A stretch of 64,000 bases of DNA. Origin: Rotaria macrura (taxonomy: Eukaryota; Rotifera; Eurotatoria; Philodinida; Philodinidae). The notes beneath the pieces were generated by a model. The model did not search any database. It was given only the letters and a program-made list of their open reading frames with translations, and had not been told where the DNA came from. This document shows, in pieces, positions 35,666 through 48,088 of this stretch (its first letter is position 1; the number at the start of each line of letters is the position of its first letter). Made by a program: the position numbers and the translations under genes. The DNA lies in NCBI GenBank assembly GCA_900239685.1, contig OENT01000459.1, positions 1-64,000 on the forward strand, given 5' to 3'.

Positions 35666-36527
35666 ATGGACATGCACGATAAATCAAGATCGGAAAAAGT
35701 GGTTATGACGTATGATGCTCCAAACCGTGCTAGCAAATATTTGTCTCCATTTGATGATCCTTAAATCAAACGAACACGGAAAATTCTCCTGATCATGCTC
35801 AGTATTTGTCTTGTGAGTTGTTATTATGTTTGTTTTCTTTTTCTATTGGGTGATAACATGAGACAGTTTTTGTAGCCCAACCTTGGTTTTCTTGAAAATT
35901 GATTGCATTTTCTCTTTTATATATGTGTGACATAAAATATAGTATCGATGTTAAAATCAAGGTGACGTAAACATGAAAATGATGAGTTGATTAATAATCA
36001 TACTTTTCAATCATTCTGAGATTATTTGGTTAGCAATATGTCAATCGACTGATAAAATATTTTTCAATGAATATTGAAGTGAAACTTTTTCAGAACGAAT
36101 TTCTTAGCTGAAATTTTGAAATTAGAATAAAGACATTAGCTATTGAGAGAAAAGTGCTAAAAACATTATGTGCGTAAAATTAACAAGAATGAATGAAGTT
36201 CAACCTTTGCAGCATAAGAACAAAGGCTAGATTAGGAAGAAGTTATCAATACAGGATCTCTGAACAACATGTATTCTCCTTTCAAAACCTACAATAATGA
36301 TAAAACATTCGAAATATGTAATCTTTATTCTCAATATATATATATGAATGTTTTAGGCACTATCGGCAATCAGTATTACAACAAGGCCCATCATCCAGAC
36401 GGTGATTGCGCCTAATTCAGAAAATTTGCAACTAGCTCTACAGATCTGTCAAATTCTTGTTTGGATTCTATTCTCCAGCTTTGGAATACTCGTCGCTTAT
36501 CGATGTCATCAAACGGGACTACGCATG
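35666..36527 (+). pseudogene. multi-span membrane protein, probably broken
   Basis: Exon 1 (35666-35812, 49 codons) begins MDMHDKSRSEKVV. It carries an in-frame TAA at 35762-35764 and then resumes with the hydrophobic KRTRKILLIMLSICL up to a GTGAG donor. Exon 2 (36357-36527, 57 codons, acceptor TTTTAG) continues in phase through a short loop and a second membrane helix (LQICQILVWILFSSFGILVA), ending at a GTAGG donor. A further exon could lie near 37100-37317, where a frame contains FLLLYTFLSVIHLVYL, but stops and a frame change make that uncertain. The layout suggests a four-helix membrane protein inactivated by the early stop. If the TAA is a sequencing error, the gene could be intact. I do not recognise the family. 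Confidence 0.5.
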
Positions 36528-37317
36528 GTAGGTTATATATTTAGTTGGCTGAATTGTAAGGAGACAATGAATTCACTGTAATTCTGAACAGTTTATTTCC
36601 AAGTTCAGTAAGTTTTAAATATCTTGTAGCCTAAAAAGATTTACAAATCTTTTGAACATGTCGTTAATCGAATTATCTTTTGTAACGCTCTTTTATGATA
36701 TTCATACGTCTAGAAATTCTCGAAGTTTTATGAGATTCAATAACAATCAGAACTAAAAACAAAGCTTTAACAACTTAAAGTTAGCAGTATCAACGTTTTT
36801 CAAATATTCGGAAAAACTTTTAAGAGTCCACGAAATCAAAAAGAATCCTACAAGATTGGAAAAAATCCAAAATTCGTCAAATTTTAGGTTCGCGAATGCA
36901 CCATCACGTTTATGATACATTCAAATTGATAATCTCAAAATCAAATTTCACCTATCTTGTTTTAATAGAAAAAACATAATTTTGCCGAATACTTTTCTTC
37001 AAAGATTACTCTCTATACTTATTACAATGACCTGTATAGAAAATAACGTCGATGTCGAACATACTACTATCTGTCACTTTTGACGATCATATTTTATGGT
37101 AGTTTAAGTTTTTGGAAGGACTATTATACGCGACGTGACACACTTGTCGGTTGATGTTCTTCCACTTGAATTTATCATGTCTACCCGTTGTATTACATCA
37201 CATTCGATATTCTTACTTCTTTATACCTTTTTATCTGTGATTCATCTGGTATATCTCCAAATGTTCCATGCCAAAGGACAACGGAAAAATACGACAAAGC
37301 TTGAGTTTTTGCCATAG

Positions 37318-39102
37318 ACGATTTTTCAAAACAGATTGTATACATTATGCAATGCTGCGAGTTCTTGTGTTCAGAAAAGTAGAAAATAGTCGAGAATTTG
37401 ATTGTCAGAGTGCAGAAAAAAGTTGAAAGTATACTTCTGATATGAAAATTATTTTTGAAAAGCCGATGAACTTCTATTCTGCAGTAGTTTAATTAAATCA
37501 ACAAATAGAATTACGGAATAAAACATTTTTAGCCTAGACTTTTCATTCGATTTATCAGTTTTCAATAAATCTTGATTGTCTAATAGATATTTGAACATAA
37601 CACTAAATTAATTATATGGTGGAATTTAACTGTGTGCTTAGTTGAACTGATTGAAGTACAATTATCATGTGATTTTCTTAGTTATTTAATAAATATTTCA
37701 TTTGTGATTCTGCAGCATAGTTAGTTATACACTTCACTGATTATTTCAGCTTTAAATGAATTACTACTTAATAATGTTAACTAGTTTTTAATTTTATCAA
37801 ACAACATAAAGAAAAGACAGTAAATACTGCGTTTTATGTGTCTTATGTTTAATAGAAATTATTATAAAAGAAGAATATAGATAGCTAACACAGTAAGGAT
37901 CGACGATAAACAGAGAAAACTTTTCTTAGCAAATGAAAAACAGATTGTTTTTCAATAATCACTACTGAATAAAATTCTCAAAAATAATATACGAAAGTGA
38001 AAATACAGTTGGTTCACAATACACATCGCTCGATATTTATAAAAACACATGCGATTTTTCGAAAAGCAGAATATCTTGCAACACTGACATTAGGGAGCAT
38101 GCAAACTTTTCCCTACTAATTTGTGCTTTGCACATTCATTTGCAACATTTTGCACCGGTGGTATGATAAACCTACACTTTTTAAATGAAATTTCGGAGAA
38201 ACCAACATGGTTAAATAATGCATGTGTGTGCATCATGAATTTAATGTCATAGGCTTTGTTCAACTCTTACACCTTCAATCCCAAATTGGATTTCACGTCA
38301 ACTATCTTGGTACTGTTTCCCAAAAATACATTGGCATGCGACAGGAATATAACGGAGTTGTGTAATGCTACTGCTGTCTATCCAGTTATTTAAGCATTGG
38401 GAGCATTTATCAATGAACAAAACTTGATAGAAACAGAGGAGAACGCAGTTTTTATAAACAAAGGAAATTGACTGTGTCGTAGATGCTATGAAATACAGTT
38501 CAAAATTTACTTAGCATTTGAACGATGAAAGGTGCGGGTGAGATACTAGAAAAAATAACTAAACGGCAGTTATCATCTCTATATCCATGGTGTTCAGCGT
38601 GGCAAAAGAAGTAAAATAGTTGCGTTTGAGAATTTGGATGCAAATGAGATACAGAATCGTCGTCACAGTCATCTAATATAGAAATAATTGAAATAGACAA
38701 AAGAGTTCGTCGAAAAACAAATCAGAAGATATTCTAAATCATCCTTTAAAAAGTAGTTGGCAGCATATTCCTAATTATTTATGTGTATGCTACTCAGTTT
38801 TTTAAACCATTCCACATCTTGTAGTACATAATGCATCATTTAGTAGTCAAATTAATGTATTGAGAGAAAAATAGTGAATATGGTATGCGAACAAGTAGAT
38901 AAGGACTAAGGCCGAATACTAGTTGACCAATATTTTCACTCAATCAGAAGAAAGGCAACGAATGACTTTGTTTACTGACTGGCATGGCTTCAATACTCGG
39001 TCACACAAAAAATAAAGAATAATTCATGTTTAATAGATATCAAGCGTAAAAATCGATTGAACTTCGAACCTCCTTTACTACTAAGATGAACAATATGGTG
39101 AT
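37318..39102. other. intergenic, nothing recognised
   Basis: AT-rich. No supported gene or repeat. Confidence 0.4.
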
Positions 39103-39443
39103 GGCCAGTCAATGATCCATATCTTGTTCAGACAATCATCGATATTTATCAACACGATGCTATTGGTTGAACTGAAAAACAAACAAATAAATTGAAGACA
39201 ACACCGAGAGTGATAGATTGGTTAGATGTTAATATTGTAGTCGATGACAATAAGGATGTTAGTTTTGTATCCATCAATGATAGTTCCAATCACAATGTCT
39301 AATCCATTCATGTCGCATGGAGTAATACACTTGATTTTATGCTTCGAAAGTATGGGAAAATTAAATCAGTTAACCATATGATCAGCAGCACAACTCACAA
39401 CATTTCAAACCTCATTAACATGTTCAATATTCCTGTTTACTGA
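39103..39443 (+). pseudogene. remnant of an unknown protein-coding gene
   Basis: One frame reads DPYLVQTIIDIYQHDAIG, a TGA, then TPRVIDWLDVNIVVDDNKD, a TAA, then WSNTLDFMLRKYGKIKSVNH, and ends at TGA 39441. The total is about 110 codons broken by only two stops. In AT-rich DNA such an open, mixed-composition frame is unlikely by chance. I do not recognise the family, and no splice sites around the stops are convincing. Confidence 0.4.
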
Positions 39444-41171
39444 ATGGTTAGATATCTTCTGTCTAGTACGTAGCAAGGGAGTAGTCGGTGGAATTAAGAC
39501 TTCTACTATATTTCAGATTAAAATAAGTATCTTGTGAGTGGAAGGCTAAAAATGCGATTCTTACACCAAAAGAATCATAGAATTTCTCTTTCATGGAAGA
39601 AAAAAGGGTTTAGAAATATGATAACTGAAGTTGATATTTTATGTTAGAATAGGTTCCCTACATACGAGCTAAACATTAGTTCAACCGGAGAAAAGTAAAG
39701 AAATTCCAATATTATCGAAGATCAACATCAATTATGAAATCAATGTAAGAATGGAACAAGTGATGACTAAAACCATGAGATTTCTACTTTCTTGTGAGCG
39801 AAGAATATTCTGTATCAATGTTTCGAAAAACAGTTCTGTTTTTTTTTCGCTTCTAGTATTCTAGTTAGACTTATGTATCATCATCAACGAGGATCTGACG
39901 AAACAATTAAAACTTTCCGCATTTATATTCTGTAGAGAACTACATCATTCCCCAGGAACATTTCATACATATAAAGGATATCTCACTATAATGTCAGATA
40001 AATTTTCACGTATACTGTTTACAACTTTTCTTAATATAGGGAGCTGACATTTTTCTCAAATTAATTTCATATGAAAATCTTTCATTTCTCAAATTTTTAG
40101 TCAAATACGTGAAGAAAAATTAAGAACACTATCGTCAGGAGTTTATTATAAATTATAATGAACTACCTTTCGTATAAATCTTTAGATATGGAATATTTCA
40201 AAAAAAGTAATGTGGTTCTTGATATTATATATGTTCGAAAAAGTTTTAACTGTCATTTTCAATCGCTTTCCACTCTAAATACACTATTGAATGTGACAAA
40301 AATTCTATCACGAGGTAAAAACCTCACAGATTCACACTATAATGTGAATGTTTTTGCATGTTAAGTCAAATATGCATTCTTACATCGTTTTTAATTTGCA
40401 GAGATACTATATCGCCTTCAAGAAGCGCAGTGTTACCATGTATTGTCCCTAATTTTCATTACAAATAGTAATAATTGACAATCAAATCTATTGTTTATTT
40501 TCATTTGCCTTTAAAATTACAAATCTCTTGATAGATTAAATCGGATGCATGGAGCATCATGTATAAGCTGTTCGACATAATGAGAAAATAACCCTGAACA
40601 TATCAGTCACTAAACGTGAATATCAGCTTTGATTCTACTAATCTAAAGTAGAATCTTGTGATTCCATTGTGAATATTTTTGAAAATCGATGGCTTCTTGT
40701 GCCTCTTAATGCTTTTTGAGAACAATGGAACAATATTGCGATGAGCTTTTACGAACTTTTTTACGAAATTAAGATTGTACAGCTCGTTTTATTTTTATAA
40801 AAGGCAAACATTTCTAATTTATGCTAGCAAAATTGAATATAAGATTTTGTTATTAAAGAATTGATGACTCATATAGGGAAGAAAATGAAAGATCTTTGCA
40901 TAGAATTCAGCTGAAGCGTCTACAAAATCAATAAGTAACGACGAACAGTGTAATATTAGATGAAAGATTTAATACGTATTGGTTTAATTTTCACTACTTG
41001 GTGAGATTTAATCAAAACCTCTCAACACCTATTCAATTTTTATATGTAACAACCTGTAATATTATTGTTTGTTGTTATGGCTCGAATACAAACATTGCTA
41101 CTTGGTATTCGTATTCATAATGATTTTTTGAACAAATTATTTTCCATTTCTAGTTTGCTTGTTTGAACATC
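39444..41171. other. intergenic, nothing recognised
   Basis: AT-rich. A 68-codon plus frame at 40158-40364 lacks any signal. An acceptor-like TTCCATTTCTAG just before 41155 may end a 5'UTR intron of the next gene. Confidence 0.4.
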
Positions 41172-41481
41172 ATGTTTCTGGTTATTCTTGGAATTCTGAT
41201 GATCTTCCTCGTAATCTTTTTTGTCAAAACTGTCAGTGACACGAAGAAGAGTAAAGGTGGTCCGATTGGTCTTGCTGCTGTCTTCGTGGTTTTTATGCTT
41301 TTCATCTTTATGATAATTTGTCTTACTGCTTCTATCGTTACCGTATGCTTAAGTTGTATTTGTTCTCTGCTTTTAAGTAAAGTTCAACTTTTCTTTTTTA
41401 TAGATATTCATCGTCAAATTTAGCTTCAAACTAGCAACGCTCGTCGATGATAATAAACGTTTGAACGCTCAACAAATCTAA
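41172..41481 (+). CDS. small two-helix membrane protein, unknown
   Basis: Two exons, 41172-41342 (57 codons) and 41404-41481 (25 codons plus TAA), join in phase across a 61-bp GT-AG intron whose acceptor is TTTTTTATAG. The product has 82 residues. A first membrane helix spans about residues 2-18 and is followed by a short basic loop (KTVSDTKKSKGG). A second long helix spans about 33-62, and the tail ends VDDNKRLNAQQI. AATAAA lies at 41592. The ATG at 41172 is preferred because only TTG precedes it in frame. I recognise no family; the even helix layout and clean intron argue for a real gene. Confidence 0.6.
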
Positions 41482-43837
41482 TTTTTCGATGATTCATTAT
41501 TTCAATTATAAATATTTAATATTAAATTTATGTAAAGTAGTTTTATATTATGCTTCTATAGTATAATATTATTGTTTGTCAACATTCGTGAAATAAATGT
41601 CAATTATAGCTTTAGATAAGCTAAAACTACTTGCTATATTATACACTGAAGGAATGATAAATATCATGGATTATTTTTTGAATTACATTAAATTGATGAA
41701 ACTGTTCTTTACCTGATAAACCATAGACATCTGAATTATAGAATTTTGATTTTCTGAAGTCAATTGTTGCTTATCAGATCACTTTTATCTGTACAGTCTC
41801 TATTGTTATCATCGTTGTTGCTAGCATCGAACCATAGGAACTTTTCGAATAAAATAATGCCATAATCGTTAGTCAGTTTCAGAGGATGGAAAAACAGTGC
41901 GATGCATTAATTACTATAGACAATAAAGAGATTTCGCTTCTCCTTAATATTTGAACATTAATGTGATATGTATATATATGTAGAAGAAATATGATAGAGC
42001 TGCTAAAATTAATATTGTAAAAATATCAATAATTATAAAATATAAGCGAGCTAAACCTGTCACAAATTTACAGAAGTAGCAAGACATATTGAATTTCTAA
42101 CTTCAACAGATCAACACCCTATGTAGATGCCGTTTCACAAAGTAACACATAAGCTACTACATTGTGGCATCTCATCCATTCTTAATGTTAAGCAAATACT
42201 TTGAAGAACGAGAAATCAACAAGTTTGATAACACCTAATAACCTAATCGTAGCTGATGATCACAAGATATAAATCTGCAGTTTTTATCATTTAAAAGTAG
42301 ATAAAACCACATTAAAGTTTAGATACTAGATGTGTTCCGAAAATCTTTCTCTATGCATAGAACCCCATTTCCTATAGCAAAAGATTATGCATTTTCAAGT
42401 ACTCAGATCCTAATTTTCGAGAATGTGCAAGAATCATTTCCTCAAATCTCTAAATTGTGTATGATTACGATGGTTTAGAAATATGAAGCAAAGATGATTT
42501 ATCAACATTTTACAAAGATTTCTCTTTTAAATGTGTACCATGAAATGCCTTCATACCTAGAATAGCGATGCGAAGAGCCCAAAGCAAACTAATCAAGATC
42601 ATAGTAACATGAAAAATATTTCATCCCTCATATATTTCGTAAAATATAAGTACCAGAGATCATCTAGAGCAGTAATCACTATCTGCTTTTAAATTTGTAC
42701 ATATCCATTTCCTACAGGGTATGTTTCTCAGCAGGTTCGTAAGAGTGTGTGTACATATGAAGTAGATTGTGATAACCTAGTCTACATTCACATCCAATCC
42801 GACATCCTGCTTGATATAATAGCCGCTGGTTTGCCAGTAATACGCAGTTTCTGAATTATTCTTCCTTTAACCGCAGAAATTCTCAGTATTTCTGACTTCG
42901 AAAAACGATTACTTATTCTGAGGCTTTTGATCTTCTAGCCACGTAGAAAAACTATGAAATACTTGGATTTTCCCATGATAAAAAGTCATATGTAAAGCCA
43001 TTGATGGGTTCAGATTTTATATCAAAATAATGAGTAAAATCAATTAAATTTTCTATCATCAGTTTTCATCGTAGTGGGGATATGTTTATGCTTTGTCCGG
43101 ATTTTAAATTTTCAAACTCATGCTTTTATCTCTTTTTTGAGACTACTCTTCTTGAAAAATGGTAAAGAGGAGGCTGCATCATTCTGCTGCGCATATAATA
43201 AGATTCACAGTTCGATATCATGTGATAGTGCCCATCAAATAAAAAAATAAGTCATCAGTTAGAATAAAATCAATCCATGACTTTTAATCAATAAAAATGA
43301 ATTTAAAATTAAGTTATTTGATTCAAAATCGAACAATTTGATTAATAATGTCGCTTAACACAGTTCAACAATCGGTATTGAAAACTATAATTGATCGTGA
43401 TCATTATTCTGACTAAAAAACTGACTAAACTAGTGCCATTTTAATGAATTTCTAATTTAAAAAAAACCAAAGAAATCAGATTTTGAAAAACATGAGCAAT
43501 CCTAGTTGCACGATTTCTGAATTGATTTATAGATTTGGCTGTGAATTTTACAACTTTTTTCATTCCTTTCTTTTGGTATGCTGTCCTCATTATACCAAGA
43601 ATTGTTAATAATAATCTAGTATTGATATGAAATGACTTCGTCGTTCTTATTTGGGCGTATTTTATCATATTGAGAGACACCTGACATTATCGCTCGTTCT
43701 CTTGTTATGCGCATCAGAAAATGTGAATGAATAATATACGTATACATAAAGATAGAAGAAAATTACCTGAACACGCGCTCTTGTGCTTAAAAACTAGAAT
43801 GTATTTCGTTTATGGGAGAGAGATAACACATATCGTC
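41482..43837. other. long intergenic stretch, nothing recognised
   Basis: Holds the poly(A) signal of the small membrane protein gene (41592). No other supported features are seen; the minus frame 43441-43680 is basic but unassigned. Confidence 0.4.
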
Positions 43838-45656
43838 AAAAGCGCTGAGACATCGACGATTTTATCGCGGGATATTAGGGCGATAAATCGTGAGAGCTTA
43901 TCGCGATATAATTATTCAAACTGGCGATTTTTATCGATACTTTTTTCGATTCTCAACCAAAATCGCAATTTATTTACAGTTACCTAGCTTACTCTCCTCA
44001 TAAAAAAGGCAAGACAAAATTTATTTTATAATGGTCGAAAAAAACTACCCTTATGTTTAACGATCGAAAACTAGTCTTCGTTTGTATCGCTATTAAGAAA
44101 AACAAATTTGTGTTGAAATTCGTCAAAGATTCGAGACACAAGCCAATCATTGTAATAGATTATGTAATTTAATTCGATACATATCAATTAAATAAGAAGA
44201 TACGAAAAAATCCTTTTTGTTTAGCTAAGCTAATAAACTGATGATTAATGAATCAGAAACTTGTAGTGTAACTTATCATTAAACTTCAAAATAGTTTTTC
44301 GATGAAAATATCTGCCAAACTTTATTTTAGTTTCGACCAATCACATATCTCAAAATAATCGATGATTTGTGACGATACATCAGCTTCACTAAAAAATCAA
44401 CGATTAATAGCGATGCATTTAAAGTACTAAAAAGGTTGGTGATTAATCGCGATATATCTCAATCAGAGCTCCGAATGGGATGGGATGGGACGAAAAATTC
44501 GTCCATGGGGCAAATTTTCTTCATCCGTCCTATCGCATTCCATCCCATGAAATTCAAAAGTTGGCTTATCCCATCCCATCGATTTAAGAATCGACCCATC
44601 GCATCCCATGGGATTTGCAAATCATGCCATCCTATCCCATCTCGTCCCAAGGGATTTTCATGCGATATAAAATTCTAGCGTTTATCAAATATATTGCATA
44701 ATTTTCATATTGCTGAAAACTCTTCTATTTTTTCACTTTTCAAATACAATCTATTTTAACAAATAGAAGAAGAATTAGCTTTATTTCCTTATATCCTCGA
44801 CAACACTAAAAAAGTAATTAGCACAACAGTAATGCTTCAGAACCACATTATTCTTAAAAAGACATCGACGTTTTTCTACTTCATTTCTTGCGTTTCTGAT
44901 TCGTCACAACATTCAAGGATATTTGAAGCAAAAATTTTTCGTTAAGAAACTGTTCTGAAGCTATATAATTACATAGCGAGGGTAAGTGTAGACAAGAAAT
45001 CATATTGTCTTTATGAGATTCAGAGGTGTATTTATATTCTTGAAAAAGAAAATTATCAAAATTTCCCAAGTTTCCGTTGACGCTATTAATACACAGCAGT
45101 GAAACCAAAACTTTAAGAGATATTGTAATTTTCAGAAACTCCGGGTATTAGATAATTTTTGGGAGCACCGAACAATTCAGAACCCAAAAGTTTGGAATTT
45201 CCGAAACTTCCAAATTTTCTTTTTTTTTTTTAAATCTAAACATCACTCGAAATTCATGAGACTTTTATCCCGAAGGACTCATCATGATGATCCCGGAATG
45301 GATACATGATCAAAGAACAATCCTCAATAGACAAAAAAAACGAAAAATGAGATTTATTCTCGCCAATGTCTACGAACATCATCTTTTATACAGAAAATAT
45401 CGTAATCGAAAAATCCATATAATCGTCCCATGCAACGAATCTTTCATCCCATCCCATCCCATGAATCCATGTTTCGTCCCAACACGTCCCATGGGATATT
45501 TAGGATAAGTAATTTAGTCCCATGGGATGGGATTGTCCAATCTCATTCAGGGCTCTGATCTGAATTATGCAAAACGTTGAGGATCAATCACGATTAATCG
45601 TTTACTTTTATTGAAGTCGCGATAAATCAGCAAAAGTTAGGCGATTTCGACGACAT
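43838..45656. mobile_element. older element rich in ATCG words, split by a hAT element
   Basis: On both sides of the inner element the sequence is dense in motifs such as TTATCGCGATA, GATTAATCG and GCGATAAATC (left about 43850-43990 and 44370-44455, right about 45570-45650). The outer ends, CATCGACGATTTTATCGC and the complement of GCGATTTCGACGACATG, are weakly inverted. The likely reading is a degenerate AT-rich repeat element into which the hAT-type element inserted. The boundaries are uncertain. Confidence 0.4.
44464..45557. mobile_element. non-autonomous hAT-type element with 8-bp target duplication
   Basis: The left end CAGAGCTCCGAATGGGA (44464-44480) matches the complement of the right end CAGAGCCCTGAATGAGA (45541-45557) at 14 of 17 bases. 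It is flanked by ATCTCAAT (44456-44463) and ATCTGAAT (45558-45565), an 8-bp target duplication differing at one base. The CAGAG-type ends and 8-bp duplication are typical of hAT transposons. Subterminal parts carry arrays of GGGATGGGAT/ATCCCATCCC on both ends (44475-44660 and 45425-45535), which could act as transposase-binding repeats. There is no intact transposase in the 1094 bp; the ORFs here come from the low-complexity arrays. Confidence 0.8.
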
Positions 45657-47632
45657 GGGAACTAACACATCATCATTCTTTTCATTTCATACATCATTTC
45701 TTACCTATGTTGTTTATGTGCAAGTTCTGAAAAGTGAGTGTCCGTGTGCTACTCTATTTTCGTGTTGACTTAATTTTTCAATGAGAAAAAGTAAAAGCGA
45801 TTCACGCATCGCTGATTAAATGAATAATATAGCAGATAAAAATATGTGCTCCACTCATTTTCTGTACTTTTATTTCTTGTTTTCGGTTGACACTAACAGC
45901 TACTAATACATGGCTCTTGTATGAAAATTTGGCTCAATCATCCTTAAGAAATTGCTAACAGTCGATTACTTAGTAATTATTGCGCAAAATTTGTTATGTG
46001 AGTAATTCATTCGTTTCTAACTTCGTCGTTCGTGCAAATTGGTTAACGGTAACTAGAACTATTCTATTTGTACTCCATCATCCCTAGACAAGGGGAGAAA
46101 AGGATCTTCAAAGCGGTTTCCAAAAATTGTTACCATATACATGTATGTAGAAAACCAATCGAGAAAAGTCTGCTGTAACCACTTTCTCATCACTTAGAGA
46201 ATGATTATAACAGAATTTTTTCACGCTTTTTTTTATCTATAACTACCATTTAGTCTGTGTCAATCTGTTCTAAACATATAATCAGTGGAGACAAAGGGTT
46301 TTCTCCATATTTGAATATTAAAATCTTAATTCTTCAAGGTTATTTGAAATGCTTGTGTTTGAATAGTAGAAATTAGTGACTGAACCAATGAAACACAGGC
46401 ATGATTAAGTTGAAACTTCCATTTAAACTGTCTCAAACTGCAGTAGTGTACTTATACAGTAGAGACTAATCAGAAGAACATTGTCCACTTTAATCTATTA
46501 AGTTTCTAACGACTTATTTAGATCAGTCTAGACAAAATGGATTCCGATGGACTATTTTTAAATCGATTTCAATCGATTTTCTTCTTACTTACTTATTGGG
46601 AGGCTCAAATCTGTTTTTGAGGACAATATAGTTCGTAGAAATCTGAATCGATATCTCAACAGCATTCAACTCCTTCCACATTTTGCCAGTCCCAGCAACT
46701 GTGGTAAAACATCCAAAGACTAGAAGTTACACTATCATAACAATTGAAAATACAGTAACTAATAACAAGAGCCCCAAGCCATTCAGCGCCCATACTATCT
46801 CCAGAAAAGTCCCTGATGAAACAACGTCTGAAATAAAATATGAATCTTTTATGGGAGTTATTGATGTTAGTAAATGAAACGGGTGAGCTTATCTTCGTGT
46901 ATAATAATATGACACGGCTAATTTTCTATTGAATGGTAACAAAATGAAAAACTTTATATTTAGTTTTTCTTCAATAGCATTCAAAATTCATAAGAGCTCG
47001 CTTTAAAATTTTCAATTACGAAATAAGAAAACAAAAAAAATTAGAAAAACCATTCTTTTACGATGCACGGTCTCAGAAATTATTTTTAAGGTTTAAGCGC
47101 AAATTCGTATGCATCACTAGTTTCTGTTAGCCTCAGTGATGATACGTGTCGGCGCTAAGCGGAGATTAAGTTTCTCCGTCTAGTGTAACTGGCTACGACA
47201 ACTGCCTGGATTAAAGGTGGTATGCATTCGAGTTCCGAAGAATTCACCTTTTCTCCATTCTAATCTCTAAACATATGTATTTCATATCCCTTTTATTCCC
47301 TTTGACTATCACATGTAGCTAACAGTTTCTCTTTCTAAAATCATTACACTCATCTTTGATCAAAAGTAGCACTCTAGAAGATTCATTCTAAATTAACAAG
47401 CTAAAATTGCTTCTGCATTCGTTTGGATTCAAACTCACTGCTTCTATACTGTGAATTCTTGTCGGCATCATAGTAAGAAGTTAGGGTATTTTGTGAAACT
47501 TTGTTGCGTTCAACATTAGATGTTCGATGATTCTTTTATAATTCATACATAATAACTCTACTTTGCTTTTTCAATTAAAAAGCTGAATCTTTGACTTTTA
47601 AGAATCAATTCTATTCTACGAAGGAAGAGAAA
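45657..47632. other. long intergenic stretch, nothing firm
   Basis: No supported gene. A stretch near 47150-47270 has box-like words (TAGTGTAACTGG and ATTCGAGTTCC) faintly recalling tRNA promoters, but it does not fold as a tRNA. Confidence 0.35.
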
Positions 47633-48088
47633 ATGGAAGCTTACGATAAGAAAATAAAAGTAGCGGTGGACAATGGCTATGCCTACAACGAACAGGAAAT
47701 AGCGACGTCTGATACTCAGAAGGCGAAAAATCGAACACATCGAATTGTCGAAGACGTTTATGGTGACACAGGGAATACACGAAAAACAGACATCCCTTTT
47801 CGAACACAGCAACCAGCGACTGTACTGTGCGATGGAGAAATACACGATTACTGGCATGCCATGTACACAGACATCGAGCTTCAAAACGATAATACATCCA
47901 TCACATTCCACGGTGAAGAAAAAACTGATCAACGAGGTGCATTAAACGGAAATGTAGAAGCTAAAACAAACTTTGAAATCAAAGAGTATAAGACTGCAAC
48001 AAAAATCATTTTTGATTTTAAACAAAAATCAGAATTTTATTTATTCGAGCTTTCGATAAGAAACTCTTATCATCATCAGGAATATTAG
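47633..48088 (+). CDS. hydrophilic ORF running into a palindrome, unknown
   Basis: From the ATG at 47633 a 151-codon frame reads a hydrophilic, Lys/Glu/Thr-rich protein (starts MEAYDKKIKVAVDNGYAY) ending NSYHHQEY. Its last about 39 codons lie inside the left arm of the perfect palindrome. The codon mix looks protein-like and the frame is on the same strand as the ART gene downstream, so it could be a separate small gene or a displaced 5' part of a related gene. I recognise no domain. Confidence 0.35.
   Translation: MEAYDKKIKVAVDNGYAYNEQEIATSDTQKAKNRTHRIVEDVYGDTGNTRKTDIPFRTQQPATVLCDGEIHDYWHAMYTDIELQNDNTSITFHGEEKTDQRGALNGNVEAKTNFEIKEYKTATKIIFDFKQKSEFYLFELSIRNSYHHQEY

Noticed and set aside
44436..44678. 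80-codon ORF rich in HPIPSR-type words
   Set aside because: It is a translation of the GGGAT/ATCCC low-complexity array in the hAT-type element, and is open on both strands for that reason.
47150..47270. Possible tRNA or tRNA-derived SINE
   Set aside because: A- and B-box-like words are present, but no acceptor stem or anticodon arm can be folded.
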